From Otis tarda (taxonomy: Eukaryota > Chordata > Aves > Otidiformes > Otididae): DNA of 64,000 nt. The position numbers and the translations under genes were made by a program. A model generated the notes under the pieces. The model was not told where the DNA came from. It did no database searches and was given only the letters and a program-made list of their open reading frames with translations. Where the stretch lies: assembly GCA_026413225.1 (NCBI GenBank), contig CM048555.1, forward strand, positions 82,529,785 to 82,593,784, given 5' to 3'. How positions within the stretch are numbered: position 1 is the stretch's first letter; each line of letters begins with the position of its first letter. Shown in pieces: positions 11,366-22,114 of this stretch.

Positions 11366-12149
11366 GTGCCCCGAGGCGCGGCAGCTGCAGCCCCGGTAAT
11401 GTCATTTGCCCCAGCCCGGTGGCGCCAGGGTGGCCGCCCCCCGCCCCCGCAGCCCCAACCTCCCGGGATCCAAGACCCCCAGCCCGGGAGCCGCCGGGAC
11501 CCCGCAGCCGCACTCCGCGGGCCGGATCCACCGCTCGGGGTGCAACTGTCGTGACAGTCGCCGGGAGGCCCGGCCCGGCCCGTGCTGCTCCCCGGTGGCC
11601 GTTACCAAGGGCCGGTCCCGCTCTGCCGAGCCGGGTCCGAGCGCCCCGACGGGGCCGGTCCGGGCTCCGAGCCCGGAGAACGGCGGGGTCAGGGGGCCGG
11701 GGTCGGTGTTCCGGGAGCGGCGGGCCAGGAGGGCCAGGATCCATCACCGGGAACGGCGGGGCAACGGAAAATGGGGTCGGCGCTGCAGGGACCGGCGGAT
11801 CCCGGGGAACGGGATCCGTTACCGGGACCAGCGGGGGAACGCAGCCTGCGTGCCCCGGGAGCAGCGGGGGCGGTGCCACGCCGTGCGCCCCGGGATGCGG
11901 GATAACGGCGCCGGGGTTCGCTCCGTGCGCCCGGGAGGACGGGGCGGGGGGTGCCTGATTCTGGCTCGGGGAGGCTCGGGGCGGCCGCGGCCCCTCCGCG
12001 CTGGGCGCCCCGACGCCCCCGGGGCACGGAGAGGCGCAAGTACCGCGGCGGCTCCGGTGGGCCCCGCGCCGTCCCCCTCGGGGAACAGGTCCGGAGCGCG
12101 GCGGGGTGACGCGGTGGCGGGCGGAGCGCCGTGCGCTCGGGGCTCGACG

Positions 12150-12646
12150 GGGCCGGTGCGGGGTGGAGGGGGCGGTGGCGGGGCGTGGCCCCGGGATGTG
12201 CGAGCCCCCGCCCCCGGGGTGCGGGGCCGTCCATCGCGGGGTGCGGCCGCCAATCAGGGCGCGGGCGGCCGGGATTTTGGCAGGTCCAGATGGAGCGGGG
12301 CAGAAAAGCGGGCGCCGCCGCGGCCCGCCGCGCACCCGCGCTCCCGCGCCGGGGCTGCCAGCAGCCGCGGGCCATGCCCCGGGCCCGACCCCTGCCCCGA
12401 CCCCCGCACCGACCACGGGCCCTGCCCCGACCCCCGCACCGGACCCGGACCGGGGCCCTGCCCCGACCCCGACACCTGCACCGGACCCGGCCGCTGCACC
12501 GGAGCCGACCCCAGCCTCAGACCCAGCCCCGGTCCCTGCCCCTGCCCCGCCCGGCCCGCAGCGCCCGCCCGCTGCCCGCCGCCGCCGCCCCCCGCCGCCC
12601 CCCGGCCATGCCCGCTCCCCGCCGGCTCTGAGCGCGGCCGGGGGCC
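12150..12646 (+). promoter_or_regulatory. TLX2: TLX2 promoter/5' UTR region with minisatellite
   Basis: CpG-dense sequence leading into TLX2. A CCAATCAG box lies at about 12249-12257. From about 12365 to 12550 a degenerate CCCTGCCCCGACCCCCGCAC repeat fills the likely 5' UTR. No TATA box was seen. The transcription start cannot be fixed from sequence alone. Confidence 0.5.
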
Positions 12647-15600
12647 ATGGAGGCGGCGGCGCTGGCGCGGGGGGGCGGCGGCCAGGGCCCCCCGCCCCAC
12701 GAGCCCATCAGCTTCGGCATCGACCAGATCCTCGGCGGCCCCGAGCCCGCGGGCGGCGGCGCGGGGCCGGCGCGGGAGCCCGACTACGGGCTGTACGGCG
12801 GCTACGGCCCCGCCTGCCCGCTGGGCTCCTACAACCTCAACATGAGCATGAACGTGAGCGTCAACGTGACCCCCGCGCCCGCCGCGCCGCCCGCCGGGGT
12901 CATCCGCGTCCCGGCGCACCGGCCCGCGCCCCCCGCGCCCCCCGCCGCCCCGCCGCCCGTGCCCGGGCTCCCGGGACTCACCTTCCCCTGGATGGAGACC
13001 ACGCGCCGCATCGCCAAGGACCGGCTCTCAGGTGAGCGCGGCGGGCGGCGCCGCCGACGGCTACCGACGGCTCTACCGGTGGCTACGGACGGCTACCGAC
13101 GGCTACCGGCGGGTAACGGCGGCTACCGAGGGCTCGATGCCGGCGGCTCTGCCGGGCAGCGCCGCGCCTCCGGTCGCGCTCTGGCCGCCGTCGGGGCCCG
13201 CGGAGAGCGGCTCGGGACTGGCACGGCCACCGCTGCCGCGCTCCAGCTCCCGGCAGCTCCGGGCTGGGGTCCCGCCGTGCTCCCGCCTCCGGCTCCGCTC
13301 CGCGTCCGGTCCCTTCCCTGGGCCCGGGGGCGCCGGGCGCCGGCCCCGTCCCGCCCATGGTGGGGAAGCTGCGGGAGCTGTGGGGTGCGGATAGCGGCGG
13401 TGCCGAGTGGGGTGTGGGACCCGCCGAGGGGCTGTGGGGCAAAACCCATCGCATGTGGGGCCGGGCACGGGGAGCTGGTGCCCCTGTCCCATGTGCCTGT
13501 GGGGATGGGGGCAGGCGGTGGGGGTGCCCGTGGCTCCCGGCTGTGGGGCGCAGGGACCCACGTGTGCGTGGATGGGTGTGGGGTGCTGGTGCTGTGCGAG
13601 AGGCCGGGGCTGGTGCAGGCCGGGGCCGGGGAGGACGGGTGGCGACGCAGACGGGAGGCGGTGCGGGGTCCTGGGGCTGCCGGGGGCTGAGCGCCTGTGG
13701 CGGGGGCTGGAGTGCCCAGTGCTGGGGCAAGGGTGCCAGTTGCTGCACCCCAGAGAAGGTGCGGGGTGCTGCGGCTGGGGTGCTGGGTGCGGGGGCTGCG
13801 ACTCAGGCGCCCGCGGGTGCGCCGGGGAGCTCTGGCCTGGCTTGGCTCCGCTCGGCTCTTTCCCAAGATGGCGGTGCTGCCACGTCCCCAACGCGCAGCT
13901 GCATGCGGGGTCGAGGCCGGGGGCTGCGTGGGGCTGGGGGCTGAGCGCTGGCTGTGGGGGTGCTGGGGCCATGTGGGGCGGGAGGCCGGGGGCTGCGGGG
14001 GCCCAGCCCAGGCGCCGGCAGAACCGTGTTCGCCTCCCGGCCCACCCCGCCATCGCAGCGGTGACGAAGCACCATCCCCGCGCAGGGGTGGCGGGTGACG
14101 TCCTCGTCTCCTGCCTGGCGCCAGCGATGGGTGGACGGGGCGGCCCCTCCCCGGCACGGGGTCTCCCAGCCACAGCCATCACTCAGCACCACCGGCCTTG
14201 GGGTGGTCTGCGGGCTGTCGGCATCTGTTCCCGGCGAGGGGCCGCCCTGCGCGGGGAGGGGGCCTCCATCCCCCCGACTGTGCAGCTCCACCTGCGTCAA
14301 CCGCGTCCACCCCCGCCGGCGGGCAGGCTGGCCTCCCGCCCGCGCCGCCCGCCCAGGTGCTGGGCGCCAGGCTGTCCCTGGGGCTGCTGCGGGGTCTGCC
14401 CCGCGCCCCTCAGGTGTGGGGTGCTGGGGCCGCGTGGAGACCCTGTGGGCCCGGCCATGTGCAGCGCTGCCGCACGGCGCCGGTGATGGCGAGGGCCGTG
14501 GTGCTGCGCGGCCATGGCTTGGGCGCGGGCTGCCAGCGGAGCGGAAGGGGAGCGGGAGCTGGGTGCTGCACTCAGGCCGAGCTCTCTCCTTTCTCCTCGC
14601 CCTTCGCTGCCCTGATGCTCCCGGTGGCTCCGGCCGCATCCGCAGCTGGGACGCGGCACACCAGCCTCACCATCCCCAGCTCGTGCTCTGGCCGTGCAGG
14701 GACAGCCCCTTCCCCGGCCCCTGGCCGCTGGCGGTGGCCGGCTGTGACACTGCCGGCACGCGGAGGGAGACCCTGGCCGCCTCCCGACAGTGTCCGGGGT
14801 CTGGTTCCCTCCCCGGGCGCGCTGGGACGCCCCGGCAGCGCCGTGGAGGCTGCTCAGGGGCTGCGGCAGCGCTCGGCCTGCAGCGCAGGGGTGGGCGTGC
14901 GCTGCCGGCAGCCTTGCCGGCCCCGCACCGGCCTGGGGACCGCGCTGGGGGAGCGCTCGGGCGGTGGCCGTGCGGTGGGGACGGGGCCTCCCGCCACCTC
15001 TTGGGCTGCCCCACGTGTCCCTGGGCTGGGGGACTGGCTGGGGGACTGAGGGGTCTCCTCGTCCCGAAGGCCCCCTCAGAGCTCCCCGTCCCCACGGCTG
15101 TGAGCATCCGAGCGTCCGCCCCGCGTTCCCGCGCTGCGACCGCTCCCACGCCGCCATCAGCAGGGGCTCTGCCGGCGCCCGCCCGTGCGGCAGCGGCCAT
15201 GGTTCCCCCGAGCCACCCCTCACCCCCGCTCTGCCCGCAGCCGCGCTGTCGCCCTTCGCGGCGACCCGGCGGATCGGGCACCCCTACCAGAACCGCACGC
15301 CGCCCAAGCGCAAGAAGCCGCGCACCTCCTTCAGCCGGGTGCAGATCTGCGAGCTGGAGAAGCGCTTCCACCGCCAGAAGTACCTGGCCTCGGCCGAGCG
15401 CGCCACCCTGGCCAAGGCCCTCAAGATGACGGACGCCCAGGTCAAGACCTGGTTCCAGAACCGCCGCACCAAGTGGAGGTAACTGGGCCGGCCCCGGGGC
15501 GGCTGTCGCAGCCCCCGCAGCTCCCACCCCGCCTCCCTCCTGCACCCCCGCGCCCCATGGCTGTTGCTCCTGGGAAGGCTGGGCTGGGGCGAGACGGGGT

Positions 15601-16258
15601 CCCTGTCCCCGCTGCGTCCCCCGTGCCCAGCTGGGAGAGGCACGGCGGTGCCGAGGGAGGGACGGGGCTGTGGGGCAGAGGCTGTGGAACATTGCCACGC
15701 CGGCACACATCGGTGCCGAGAGCGGGGCAGAGGCTGTGAGGGTCACTGCCGCGCTGGCACACAGCGGTGCCGAGAGCGGGGCAGAGGCTGTGAGGGTCAC
15801 TGCCGCTCTGGCACACAGCGGTGCCGAGAGCGGGATGAGGCTGCGGGGCAGGGGCTGCGAGGCAGTTCGGCACTGGTGCACGGCGGTACCACCAGCACAC
15901 AGTGGTGGTGAGAGCGGGACAGAGGTTGTGGGATGGGGCTGCAGGACAGAGGCTGCGGGGCAGGGCTGCGGTGCTGGCGGTGGGCGCGGGCGGTGGGCAC
16001 GGGCGGTGGGGTGGTGCTGGACGGGCCGTGTGTGCTGGCAGGAGGCAGACGGCGGAGGAGCGCGAGGCGGAGCGCCAGCAGGCCAACCGCCTGATGCTGC
16101 ACCTGCAGCAGGAGGCCTTCCAGAAGAGCCTGAGCCAGCCGCTGCCGCAGGACCCGCTCTGCATGCACAACTCCTCGCTCTACGCCCTGCAGAACCTGCA
16201 GCCCTGGGCTGAGGACAACAAGGTGACGTCCGTCTCGGGGGTGGCCTCCGTGGTGTGA
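12647..16258 (+). CDS. TLX2: T-cell leukemia homeobox 2 transcription factor, 3 exons, 279 aa
   Basis: TLX2 (HOX11L1) is a nuclear homeodomain factor of enteric neuron and neural crest derivatives. Exons 12647-13031, 15241-15478, 16042-16258 close in phase (279 aa; human 284). An EH1-like Groucho motif ISFGIDQIL lies at residues 21-29. A PBX-contact-like FPWMETTRR is at 113-121. The homeodomain spans residues 152-211 with TWFQNRR; Thr198 is the TLX-diagnostic Thr at homeodomain position 47. The TLX tail [19 protein letters not shown] is intact, ending ASVV. The N-terminal exon carries Ala/Pro-rich stretches longer than usual, in step with local GC. TLX1 and TLX3 are the alternatives, but position between PCGF1 and DQX1 and the tail favour TLX2. 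No AATAAA was seen within 1 kb downstream. Confidence 0.96.
13032..15240 (+). other. TLX2 intron 1
   Basis: Donor GTGAGC at 13032, acceptor CTGCCCGCAG ending 15240. The intron starts with a run of GGCTACGGAC-type short repeats (about 13040-13130) and is otherwise GC-rich unique sequence. No nested gene was recognised. Confidence 0.75.
15675..15930. repeat. 52-54-bp tandem repeat in TLX2 intron 2
   Basis: Units beginning GCAGAGGCTGTG start at 15675, 15727 and 15781, followed by one or two decayed copies. Each unit contains GGCACACAGCGGTGCCGAGA. The array fills nearly half of the 563-base intron. Confidence 0.8.
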
Positions 16259-17340
16259 GGGCCCCGGCGGCCGCGGACGTGCCCAGAGGCAGCGCTGGGC
16301 AGTGGGACCCCGGTGGGCTCTAAGCCCAGCCCGCGGCGGGGAGAGGGCCGCTGCTTCCCGGGACCCCCACGCCAGCAGCCCCCTCCCTGCCTCGGGCCCC
16401 CCTTGGCCACCCCACAGCCCTGGGAGGGCGGATGGACATGCCCCTGCCGTTGGACTGAAAGCTCTGCGGACCCCTGTGTGGACCCTCGCTGTGGGCAGCC
16501 CCATGCCCGGACCCTCCAAGGAGCCCAGAGCTGGGCCCCCGCACCCTGCGGGCTTCTGCCAGCCCAGCCCCCTCCCCCGGCCCCCACTCTGTGGGCAGCT
16601 CCTCGGGTGGTCCCCACTCAGGACCTGCTGCCCACCCATCAGCGACCCTCCTGGCCAGGCCAGGCCCCACTCCCCCAGGGCTGGGCCAAGCAGGGTGCAG
16701 CCCCCTGTTCCTGGAGCTGGGACCCCCCCTCGCCCTCTCTGGCGATCGCCGCAGGCTCTGCACCACCTGCGCGCTCTTGCCTTATCCCGGTTGGAGTTCA
16801 CCAGCTCCGGCTTCCAGCTGCGGCCCCCCCGGGCTGAACGAGGAACCTGCGGCCCCCAGCCCCCCGAGTGTCGGGACAGAGTGACGGACTGGGCTCGCCT
16901 GCCCCACAGCCCTGCACCCACCCGTTTGCCGTCTCCCTGCGGCCCCGGGCCCGGACGTGCCCCCGCAGCCCCCCCTGCGATGGACTCGGGGTGCCCCTGT
17001 GTGCCGAAGGATTGCACTCACCCGCCCCCCCCCCCCCAAGTCTCCAGGACCCCCTTCACCTTCCCCTGCGCTGCCTTCACTGATCCTGTGACCCCCAGTG
17101 CACTCGTGGGGGGGCAGAGGGGTCTGCTGGGGGCTAACCCCCCCCTCCTCCGGCAAATGTCTCACCCCTCCCTCCCCGCGGACGCCCAACCTCGGCCGGG
17201 GACCCCCCTCCCCCGCTCCGATCCCCTCGGCGCAGTCACCGGGACCCCCAACGCGGGCAGCTCCGGCTGGGACCGGCTGCGGTTCTGTCACGCGGCCCCG
17301 TTTTACCGGAGCGGAGCGAGGGGGGAGCCGCAAAACCGGC
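16259..17340. other. TLX2 3' flank
   Basis: GC-rich, pyrimidine-rich sequence presumed to contain the TLX2 3' UTR. No canonical poly(A) signal, gene or repeat family was recognised. Confidence 0.6.
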
Positions 17341-17398
17341 GCGATGAGCACGGCCGAGCGCCGGTCCCGGGGCGGGGGCGGGGGCGGGGGGAGGCGTT

Positions 17399-18363
17399 GC
17401 GTTGTGCGGGGCCGTGGGCGCCTGGCACCGGCGGCTGGAGGGGCTGCGGGACCGGCGGAGCGGGGAGCTCGCCAAGTACCAGGTGCGGAGCTGGGGGGGT
17501 CCCAGGCGGTTCGGGAGGGGGCAAGCAGCCGGGTGTGGGGAAGGGGGGAAGACGTTTGCGGGGGAGGGAGCGGTGCGGGGTCTGGACGGCCGAGGGGCTG
17601 GGGATCGGGGGAGAGGGGACAGGGGGTCCGGGGAGTGATGGAGGATGGGGGCCAGGATGGGGCTGGGAGGGGCAGGGGTCCGGGGATCTGGATGGAATTG
17701 AGGAGGGGGATACAAGGTGGGGCGGGGTATGGGGGCCAGGATGGGGCGGAGGAGGGGGGTCTGGTTGGGGTTATGGGACAGGAGTCGGGGGATCCGGATG
17801 GAATTGGGCGGGGGGCTCCGGCTGGGGTTACGGACACGAGTGGGAATGGCGCTGGGGGGTCCGGCCGCGCTGCGGGGCGGGCGGGGGCCGGGGGTCGTGG
17901 GCGCTGCGAGGGCCCAGCGCAGGAGCGGGCGGGAGCTCGGCGGGGCGGGGCCGGTGCCTGCGGGAGTGCCCGGCGCGGGTGCGGGCGGACCGGTGCGGGG
18001 GCGGGGGGGGGGGGGGCGCGGCGGGGGCTCAGCTCGGGCCTGTCTCTCGCAGGGAGACGCTGGACGGCGAGGAGCTGCGCCTGGGCCGCCCGGCCCCTCC
18101 ATGACGGGACCCCCGCGTCCCTAGACCCCCGACGAGCCCTACCCCCCGCCACCTCCGCCCCCGGACGCCCAGGCCACGGGACCCCCGCACCCTCTGGACT
18201 CCTGGAGCCCCCCTGTGCCGCGGGCCCCCCGGCTCCCCAGCCCGCAGCCCCGGGAGGCCCCGGCCCCCCCAGAGGGCAGCGCCCCCCGGGCCGCGCACTC
18301 TCACCAGCCTCTCCGGACAGCAGCGGGGTGGGGGCCCGGCCAGCGCGGGAGCACCCCAATAAA
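17399..18363 (+). other. Unassigned candidate transcript with CpG island and poly(A) signal
   Basis: A CpG-dense block holds an open segment ending GELAKYQ at 17482 directly followed by a GTGCGG donor. A strong acceptor (GTCTCTCGCAG) ends at 18052, followed by a segment readable as ETLDGEELRLGRPAPP then stop. AATAAA at 18358-18363 lies 240-260 bases later. Together this looks like the exon/intron/3' UTR of a short gene. However, the phase of the two segments does not join cleanly in the GELAKYQ frame, and no ATG opens it (TTG at 17402). An ATG at 17344 opens a different frame. I do not recognise the product; it could be a non-coding or partly misread gene. Confidence 0.3.
17600..17880. repeat. 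Imperfect G-rich repeat
   Basis: Degenerate units containing GGGGCCAGGATGGGG and GGATCTGGATGGAATTG recur with a 60-80-base spacing inside the candidate intron. A run of 14 or so G residues follows near 18003-18016. Potential G-quadruplex material; no coding role. Confidence 0.5.
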
Positions 18364-18369
18364 GCCCCG

Positions 18370-19003
18370 CGGCGTCACCCGGAGCCGGCCCGTCTGTGGT
18401 GGTGGGGCAGCGTCCCCCGCCCTGCGCCGGGGGCTCCCCGCCGCGCTCTGGGGGTCTGCAGCAGAGCCGGGCTGCGGGGCGGCTCCGTGGGAGCCTGGGT
18501 GCGGGGGCTGTGTCCCGCGGGGGCTGCCCGGCTACGTGGTCTTGGTCTGGCCGCGGCCCCCGGGCTGGGCACCCCACGGAGATGGCGAGTGGGGCACATC
18601 ATGAGGTGGTGGAGGGGTGTGTGCCCCAGTGGGAGCTGAGCCCCCCCATGCTGGCAGGTGGTCCCTGACCCGCCCATCGTGGCCGTATCCTGCCCAGTGA
18701 CCGGTGCCTCTGGGGTCAGGCAGGGATGCTGCACCCCGGGACGTGGGGCTGCCCCCCGGGCTGGCCCCCTTGGTGTAGGGCAGCACATCCCCCCTGGGCT
18801 GGGAGGTGGCCCCTTACGGAGCTGTGGGGCAGTGGGGGCTTGCACAAGCCTGTGACCCCGCCGTGGGGCAGGGGGCCCTTGAGCAGGCGGGAGCCCAGCC
18901 CAGCCTATGCCGTGCCCAGCTGGAGCCCACACAGCTTGGGGGCCCAGTCCCCCTGCCCCACACAAGGAGTAACCGAGGTTTGGCCCAGTAAAGCCAAGCT
19001 CAG
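18370..19003. other. Gap between candidate transcript and p40-like gene
   Basis: About 630 bases of GC-rich sequence. No gene, RNA or recognisable repeat was seen. Confidence 0.6.
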
Positions 19004-19006
19004 CTC

Positions 19007-19012
19007 TTTAAT
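19007..19012 (-). terminator. p40-like gene poly(A) signal ATTAAA
   Basis: TTTAAT on plus reads ATTAAA on minus, 165 bases past the stop codon at 19177. It is the common variant hexamer and the only good candidate downstream. Confidence 0.6.
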
Positions 19013-19176
19013 AGCGGGACATTGTCCCTTCCAAGCCCTACAGGAGAGCGGGACGGTGTCGGGTGCCTCTGGTCGCCACACCCACGGGTGCCCCCAGCCC
19101 TCGGCATCTCCACGCACAGGGAGGTGCTGCGGGGTGGGGTCCAGGTGCGAGGGGCAGGGGGTGTCCGTGCATGGGG

Positions 19177-21747
19177 TCAGCGCTGCTGGGCTGCATCGAC
19201 GTCCTGCCAGGCGCTCCAGGGGCTCCAGGCGGGGTGGGTGTAGGGGTCCCGGCAGCTGATACGCACCCGCCGCACGCCCTCCTGCAGCTGCGTCGCCTCC
19301 GCGCCCTCCACGTACTCATCAACCTGCAAAGCGGGGCAGCTGCGGCCTTGGGGAGCTCCCCGCACTAGGGCGGGGGGCAGCCGGCACAGGGGCTGCTGCG
19401 GGAAGGTGGGACAGGGCCGGAGCAGTGCTCGGCCCTGGGGGCTCAGGAGTGGGAGATGACACCTTCTCCCTGGCCCAGGCCGTGATGCTGCCTTCTGTGG
19501 GCAGCGCTGGCGGGGGGAGGCAGCGGTGACAGCCAGGGGTCACAATTCACTGCCCCGAGGAGAGAAGTGGCACAGTGGGGAGGGGGCCATTGCTGAGCCC
19601 CCGGCAAGTCCCTGCACCCAGTGGCAGCCCTGGGCGGGGGGCAGAGCCTGGGCTGGGGCAGGGGCGGGGTGGGCACGGGCATCACGCCGTTACCTGGGTG
19701 CCGTTGGGGAGCTCATACTGCAGCCGGTAGAGCAGGGCGAAGTAGGACTTGGGGAGCGGCCAGGAAGCCGGGGGGGCCCAGGCCAGCTGGAGATGCTCCC
19801 CCCGGCGCCGCACGGTCAGCTCCTGCGGCGGGTTGGGCTGCACTGTGGGCAAAGCGGGGCTCAGCGTGGGGCAGCCCTGCGGCCGAGCGCTCTGACAGGG
19901 CCCCAGCGCCCTGAGGACACCCCTGCTGCAGGTCTGAGCTCACCGATGTCGCGGAGGAAGAAGTGGACGGAGAAGTTGAAGTAGGAGGTGTTGGAGAGCC
20001 CCTCCAGCTGCAGCTGCAGCGGGCGCAGCTCCTCGGCGAAGGGGCAGAAGGAGGGGTCGGCCAGGCTGGCGCTGAACTGGCCACAGCAGCCGGCCGCTGG
20101 CACCCACTCGCCCAAGGAGCCGTCGCTGCTGGGGGGAGGCAGGTGTGAGGGCTGGGCAGCCGTGGGGCCGGGGCTGGGTGAGGGGGTCCCTGGGGCACCC
20201 ACCTGTGCGTGAGGCGGGCGCGGAAGACGGCAGAGTCGGGGCTGGCCCAGGAACAGTGGAAGGAGCCGCGGTAGGACTCAGCCTGGCAGGAGACGTTCAT
20301 CCCCTCCTGGCCTGGTGGGGCCGAGGGGCGATGGCTTGGGGGCTGCGCGGGGCTGGGAGCGCTGCCCCCTCCCTGTACGGCCCAGGCAAGGCTCCCCTGG
20401 CCCCGCACAGCCCTGCCCGCTGCACCCCCACAGCCCCATGGGCTGGGCACAGACGCCCGCAAGATGTACCAGCATCTCCTGGTCCCCAGCATTTGCAGGT
20501 CCCCAGCCTGCCCCCAACCCCCTGCATCCCCTCCCCCCATCACCCCCCATCCGCCTCCCGGCTCTCAGCCCGGGGTCCCCTGCTCAGCCCCACGCACGGG
20601 TGCCGCTGACCACCACGTAGGTGGAGTCCAGCAGGACGGCGCCGGCCCAGCAGCTGTAGTTGCCCGCGGCCGGCAGGTCCAAGCCGAAGATGGTGAGAGT
20701 CTGTCCCTCGGCCGCGAGCTGGGCCATGGGCTCGGGCTCCCCGTTCAGCGTCCAGGTCACCTCCTGCTCCGAGGTGTCGCACTTCACCACAACGTCCCCG
20801 TCCATTTCCCCCACCTGAACTGGAGACGAGAGGCAGAGACTGGGGTCAGAGACAGGCTATGGGATGGGCAGCCCGTCCCCCACACCGCGCTGGGGCTGGG
20901 TGCCCTCTCGTCCCAACCGGCCACACCCACCCTTCCCCCTGGTCCCGAGCCTGCTCCTGCACCCCATCTCCATGTCCCCTGCTCCCGCACCCCAGCTCCA
21001 TCTCCCCCTGCTCCCACACCCCATCCCATCTCCCCTGCTCCCGCACCCCATCCCATCTCCCCTGCTCCCGCACCCCAGCTCCATCTCCCCCTGCTCCCGC
21101 ACCCCATCCCATCTCCCCTGCTCCCGCACCCCAGCTCCATCTCCCCTGCTCCCGCACCCCAGCTCCATCTCCCCCTGCTCCCGCACCCCATCCCATCTTC
21201 CCCGCTCCCGCACCCCAGCTCCATCTCCCCCGCTCCCGCACCCCATCCCATCTCCCCCGCTCCCGCACCCCAGCTCCATCTCCCCCCACTCCCGCACCCC
21301 AGCTCCATCTCCCCCGCTCCCACACCCCAGCTCCATCTCCCCTGCTCCCACACCCCAGCTCCATCTCCCCTGCTCCCACACCCCATCTCCATCTCCCCCT
21401 GCTCCCACACCCCATCTCCATCTCCCCCTGCTCCCACACCCCATCCCATCTCCCCCGGCTCACCCCACGTCTTCCCCCACCTCACATCACTCTCGTGCCC
21501 ATCCTCCAGCCCCCTCCCCAGAGGAGCCGCCCCACCCCGGGCTCCCGTCTCCCCGTGTCAGAGGGATGTGGGATGTGGGTGCTCCCCACTCCCTCCAGCT
21601 GCTGCAGGTCCTGCAGCCCCCCTGCGTGGGTGTCCCCCCTCCGAGGTCCCCCGGTACCCGGGTGGGGTGGGACTCACACTTTGGGGGGAAGGAAGTCAGG
21701 GCGTCCGCAGGAGCGAGGAACAGCGCCATCCCCACCAGTACCAGCAT
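19177..21747 (-). CDS. Interleukin-12 subunit beta (p40)-like protein, 6 coding exons, 293 aa
   Basis: p40 is the secreted receptor-like subunit that pairs with p35 (IL-12) or p19 (IL-23). Exons on minus: 21747-21678, 20819-20598, 20311-20203, 20128-19944, 19842-19694, 19323-19177; all phases close (293 aa; human p40 328). Residues 1-17 form a signal peptide. An Ig-like domain follows with Cys37 and Cys80. The first FNIII domain opens with Cys106-Cys117, the same 11-residue spacing as p40, in VSCQAESYRGSFHCSW. SFCPFAEE (Cys162) aligns with the p40 segment carrying the interchain cysteine. FFLRDIVQPNPP marks the hinge and WSPWS (278-282) the cytokine-receptor signature. N-glycosylation sequons include NVS, NTS, NFS and NGT. 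EBI3 lacks the Ig domain, so p40 type is favoured. The C-terminal p40 cysteine pair is incomplete. It is not where IL12B is expected, so I call it a paralog. Confidence 0.85.
20940..21470. repeat. 27-29-bp minisatellite, about 19 copies, in intron of p40-like gene
   Basis: Two alternating unit types, CACCCCATCCCATCTCCC and CACCCCAGCTCCATCTCCC, each followed by CTGCTCCCG or variants, tile about 530 bases between coding exons 1 and 2. All plus and minus frames across it stay open, which explains several overlapping 200-aa spurious frames. Confidence 0.92.
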
Positions 21748-22032
21748 CTGGGAGGGGAAGGGCAGCAGTGGGGAATGGGGTAGGGCTGGGGAGGGGGCTG
21801 GGCTGCAGCCAGCAGCACCCGTGATGGCAGAGCCCCTGGCCCTGGGAGGGCAGCAGGGTCAGGCCAGAGGGGGAGCAGGGCAGTGGCGGACATGGCACCC
21901 CAACCCTTCCCACCGCACCCCGCCAGGACCCCCCCCAGGCATGGGTCCGCAGAGCCATCCCCGAGGCTCCCCGTGCCCAAAGTCTCCTGGGGCGCAGCGT
22001 AAGCCCCCCGGCAGCCCCCGCGCTGTGCCTAC

Positions 22033-22082
22033 CTTGCAGCCGTGGGTTGTGCTCTCTGGTGGGCTCTGGGCAGCATGGGCTG
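22033..22082 (-). other. Predicted 5' non-coding exon of the p40-like gene
   Basis: A donor GTAGGC follows CTGCAAG at 22033. The coding exon at 21747 is preceded by a good acceptor (CCCCTCCCAG) that abuts the ATG exactly, so an upstream exon is required. The ATG at 22076 within it would stop soon after splicing and is not the start. IL12B has the same arrangement, a non-coding exon 1 with the ATG in exon 2. Confidence 0.6.
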
Positions 22083-22100
22083 GGGGCCGGCGGGCACCGG

Positions 22101-22112
22101 GGTATTTATTGA
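22101..22112 (-). promoter_or_regulatory. TATA-like box of the p40-like gene
   Basis: Minus strand reads TCAATAAATACC, a TATA-type element about 25-30 bases upstream of the predicted exon 1. It is one of few A/T-rich words in the area and suggests an inducible, focused promoter rather than a CpG-island promoter. Confidence 0.5.
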
Positions 22113-22114
22113 GC

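Larger units (their letters stand above)
4701..12100. other. PCGF1-TLX2 intergenic interval, no gene recognised
   Basis: About 7.4 kb of extremely GC-rich DNA. Long open frames on both strands (one minus frame spans roughly 10077-12416) are low-complexity Ala/Gly/Pro/Arg strings and are not supported by splice structure or family similarity. The interval contains several minisatellites (listed separately) and three short islands of lower GC that carry clusters of homeodomain-type TAAT sites (7125-7260, 7755-7870, 8590-8900). The human neighbour LBX2 was looked for and not found. Confidence 0.7.

Noticed and set aside
10077..12416. A 779-codon open frame on the minus strand
   Set aside because: It runs through the period-6 minisatellite and TG tract, giving Gly-Thr and His-Thr strings. 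No domain, splice structure or poly(A) signal.
6900..12600. LBX2, the human neighbour of PCGF1
   Set aside because: No homeobox coding segment other than TLX2 was found on either strand.
20784..21485. Repetitive Gly/Trp/Ser-rich frames on minus (and Pro/Ser/His-rich frames on plus)
   Set aside because: These are translations of the 27-29-bp minisatellite inside the intron of the p40-like gene, in all frames.
19177..21747. Calling the p40-like gene IL12B itself or EBI3
   Set aside because: IL12B is expected beside EBF1/RNF145-type neighbours, not TLX2/DQX1, and EBI3 lacks the N-terminal Ig domain seen here. Left as p40-like without a symbol.
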